Assembly (NCBI GenBank): GCA_021801945.1
Contig: JAKABE010000226.1
Span: 1 to 5,884, forward strand
Source: Acidobacteriota bacterium
GTDB taxonomy: Bacteria > Acidobacteriota > Terriglobia > Terriglobales > Acidobacteriaceae
DNA: 5,884 bases
Direction of reading: 5' to 3'
Positions within the stretch are counted from its first letter, which is position 1. Every line of letters starts with the position of its first letter. Below, in pieces: positions 3,859 to 5,884 of the stretch. The notes beneath the pieces are model-generated. The model was not told the DNA's origin. It did no database searches and worked only from the letters and a program-made list of their open reading frames with translations. The position numbers and the translations under genes were made by a program.

Positions 3859-5884
3859 ATGAGTGACCAGCCCCGCTATCGTTGGCTTGAACAGCACGGT
3901 GAGGCCTTCGGCGCTCCCGGCCTGCCGCCGCGCTGGACCTCAAGCGTCAAGGATGCGGTGGGAACCGCCTACTCGGCTGCGAGCTGCGTTTGGTTCACCT
4001 GTTCCCACGGAATTCTGAACGAGATCTACTACCCCACCATCGATCGCGTTCAGGTGCGCGACCTTGGATTGCTGGTCACCGACGGCGAGTCGTTCGTGCA
4101 TGAAGAGAAGCGCGATCTCCAGACTACTTTTGAATACATTAATGAGGAGGCGCTTGGGGCGCGGTACGTTAACCGCGATCCCAACGGTCGCTACGCGCTG
4201 ATCAAGGAGATCATCTGCGATCCGCACCGTCCAGTCGTGCTGGTGCATGTGCGCTTGGAAGGGAGCGCGGATTTCCTGCCGCGGCTCAAGGTTTACGCGC
4301 TCCTGGCGCCACACCTCGATGACGGCGGTAGGGGTAACACGGCCCGGGCGCTGGACGTGGCAGGGCACAAAATGCTGCTGGCCTGGAAGGACCGGTGGTC
4401 GCTGGCCATGGGGGCCAGCTGCGGCTTCGAGCGCGTGAGCTGCGGATTTGTGGGGGCCAGCGATGGCTGGCGCGACCTGATGGACAACTTCCAGATGGAT
4501 TGGGAGTTCGGATCGGCGGTCAACGGCAACATTGCAGTGATGGGCGAACTGGATCTCAGCGGTGCGCGTGCTCTGCAGAGATACCAGTTCACGCTGGCCA
4601 TCGGCGCCGGAGAAGGGCAGCACGCGGCGCTGGAGAGCACCATGAGCGCGCTGGCCAGACCCTTCGACCAGCATCGTGCACGGTTTATCGAACAGTGGAA
4701 ACGGGTGACGATCCCGGAGTGGCTGGCGGCCAAGGCGCGCGACGGGGGCAGGTTGATGCGCACTAGCCACAACATCCTGCTGGCGCATGAGGATAAGACC
4801 TTCTCTGGAGCATTTGTGGCTTCGGCGTCGATTCCCTGGGGCCAGGTCAAGAGCGATGACGACCTGGGCGGCTACCATCTGGTATGGACGCGCGACATGG
4901 TGCAGACGGCCACCGCCCTGCTAGCCTGCGGGCAGGTTGTAGCCGCGCGAAGGGCGCTGGTTTACTTGGCCTGCACGCAGCGGCCTGACGGAGGCTTCGC
5001 ACAGAACTTTTGGATTGACGGCACCCCTTACTGGAACGGCCTGCAGTTGGACGAGGTCGCCTTTCCGCTGATGCTGGCTTGGCGTCTCTGGAAGGCTGGC
5101 GGTTTGGGCGAGCTCAATATCTTTCCGTTTGTGGAGCGCGCCGCGGGATTCCTGATCCGCCATGCCCCTATTACCCAGCAGGAGCGCTGGGAAGAGAACG
5201 CGGGCTACTCGCCCTCCACGCTGGCTGCGGTCATTGCTGGACTCATCTGCGCGGCGGAAATGGCACGGGCTCACGACGCGATGGAGCTGGCCCAATTCAT
5301 CGAGGAGTTTGCCGACTGGATCGAATGCCACCTGGAGGACTGGACGGTGACCAACAACGGCGTCCTTCATCCTGAGATCAAACGCCACTATATGCGCATC
5401 CGTCCGCCGGAGTGTGGCGAGGCTTACGCGCACGAAAGCTGCGGCACAGAAGTGGTCCGCCTCTCCAACCGCCCGCCGGGCACGCGCTATGAGTTTCAGG
5501 CACGTGAGATTGTGGATGCGGGCTTCTTGGAACTGGTGCGCTACGGCGTGCGGCGGCCCGACGATCCGCTCATTGTCGACTCGCTCAAGGTCGTGGACGC
5601 TGTGTTGAAGCGTGACCTGCCGCAGGGTCCGGGATGGCTGCGCTACAACTGGGACGGTTATGGACAGCGGCCGGATGGCGGTCCCTACGAAGGATGGGGC
5701 CAGGGCCGCGTGTGGCCTTTGCTCACCGGCGAACGGGCCCATTACGAACTGGCGGTCGGCAACGGTGTGGATGCTCTGATCGAGGCCTACGAAAAGTTCG
5801 CTACCGGCGGACAGATGCTGCCCGAACAGGTGTGGGACGAGGCAGACCGGCCGGAGTGCACGCTGCGGATGGGACAACCGGACG
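3859..5884 (+). CDS. GH15 glucoamylase/glucodextranase-like alpha-glucosidase, partial
   Basis: The enzyme should release beta-D-glucose from non-reducing ends of alpha-glucans or malto-oligosaccharides by an inverting mechanism. In 675 residues with no stop, the N-terminal beta-sandwich domain of bacterial GH15 proteins (about 15-270, opening with GLPPRWTSSVKDAVGTAYS and CSHGILNEIYYP) is followed by a linker and the (alpha/alpha)6 catalytic barrel. Visible motifs are GYHLVWTRD (338-346, matching the substrate-binding Arg-Asp of fungal glucoamylase), ERWEENAGYSPS with the likely general acid Glu445, GRVWPLLTGER (616-626) and LPEQVWDE with the likely general base Glu656. Both catalytic glutamates are therefore present; only the C-terminal end lies beyond the window. 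An in-frame TAG at 3850-3852 makes the ATG at 3859 the only reasonable start, although its ribosome binding site is weak. There is no signal peptide, so it is probably cytoplasmic, acting on glycogen-like or imported sugars. Exact linkage preference (alpha-1,4, alpha-1,6 or trehalose) cannot be read. Confidence 0.93.
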   Translation, partial: MSDQPRYRWLEQHGEAFGAPGLPPRWTSSVKDAVGTAYSAASCVWFTCSHGILNEIYYPTIDRVQVRDLGLLVTDGESFVHEEKRDLQTTFEYINEEALGARYVNRDPNGRYALIKEIICDPHRPVVLVHVRLEGSADFLPRLKVYALLAPHLDDGGRGNTARALDVAGHKMLLAWKDRWSLAMGASCGFERVSCGFVGASDGWRDLMDNFQMDWEFGSAVNGNIAVMGELDLSGARALQRYQFTLAIGAGEGQHAALESTMSALARPFDQHRARFIEQWKRVTIPEWLAAKARDGGRLMRTSHNILLAHEDKTFSGAFVASASIPWGQVKSDDDLGGYHLVWTRDMVQTATALLACGQVVAARRALVYLACTQRPDGGFAQNFWIDGTPYWNGLQLDEVAFPLMLAWRLWKAGGLGELNIFPFVERAAGFLIRHAPITQQERWEENAGYSPSTLAAVIAGLICAAEMARAHDAMELAQFIEEFADWIECHLEDWTVTNNGVLHPEIKRHYMRIRPPECGEAYAHESCGTEVVRLSNRPPGTRYEFQAREIVDAGFLELVRYGVRRPDDPLIVDSLKVVDAVLKRDLPQGPGWLRYNWDGYGQRPDGGPYEGWGQGRVWPLLTGERAHYELAVGNGVDALIEAYEKFATGGQMLPEQVWDEADRPECTLRMGQPD

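Noticed and set aside
3940..4878. Long open frame of 312 codons on the minus strand
   Set aside because: It lies wholly antisense to the GH15 gene, whose catalytic motifs are clear. Its translation is Arg/His/Ala/Val-rich with no domain. GC-rich codon bias commonly opens such antisense frames.
4921..5877. Long open frame of 318 codons on the minus strand
   Set aside because: Also antisense to the GH15 catalytic domain, with no recognisable motif or ribosome binding site; a shadow of the real gene.

Overview
The window is GC-rich and tightly coded, with typical bacterial gene structure. The gene content and protein wording (a gliding-type ABC exporter pair, a Mn-type superoxide dismutase, a small secreted orphan protein and a GH15 glucoamylase-like enzyme) would fit an acidobacterial genome. 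That assignment is an inference from style and content; there is no rRNA or marker gene here to prove it.

Layout. Positions 1-1662 (minus strand) hold the first two genes of an ABC-2 type transport operon. The ATPase comes first in transcription order, followed by a membrane permease that runs off the left edge. The two overlap by ATGA, so they are probably translationally coupled. After a 187-base gap, 1850-2593 (minus) encodes a secreted protein of unknown function with a clear signal peptide and a GTG start. Next is a 201-base gap (2594-2794) rich in inverted repeats, including a 14-bp perfect stem. At 2795-3418 (minus) lies a complete Fe/Mn-family superoxide dismutase with all four metal ligands. 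A 440-base divergent intergenic region (3419-3858) contains two further inverted repeats but no supportable gene. From 3859 to the right edge (plus) runs a GH15 alpha-glucosidase/glucoamylase-like enzyme. It lacks a signal peptide, keeps both catalytic glutamates, and is cut before its C-terminus.

Functional links. Only the ATPase and permease clearly work together, as an exporter energised by ATP hydrolysis. The dismutase (superoxide removal), the secreted protein and the glucosidase (release of glucose from alpha-glucans or oligosaccharides) look like independent housekeeping or accessory functions that happen to be neighbours. I see no mobile element, CRISPR array, tRNA or rRNA, and no convincing novel multi-gene system. 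The least explained parts are the stack of stem-loops behind the dismutase gene, the long divergent intergenic region, and the orphan secreted protein.
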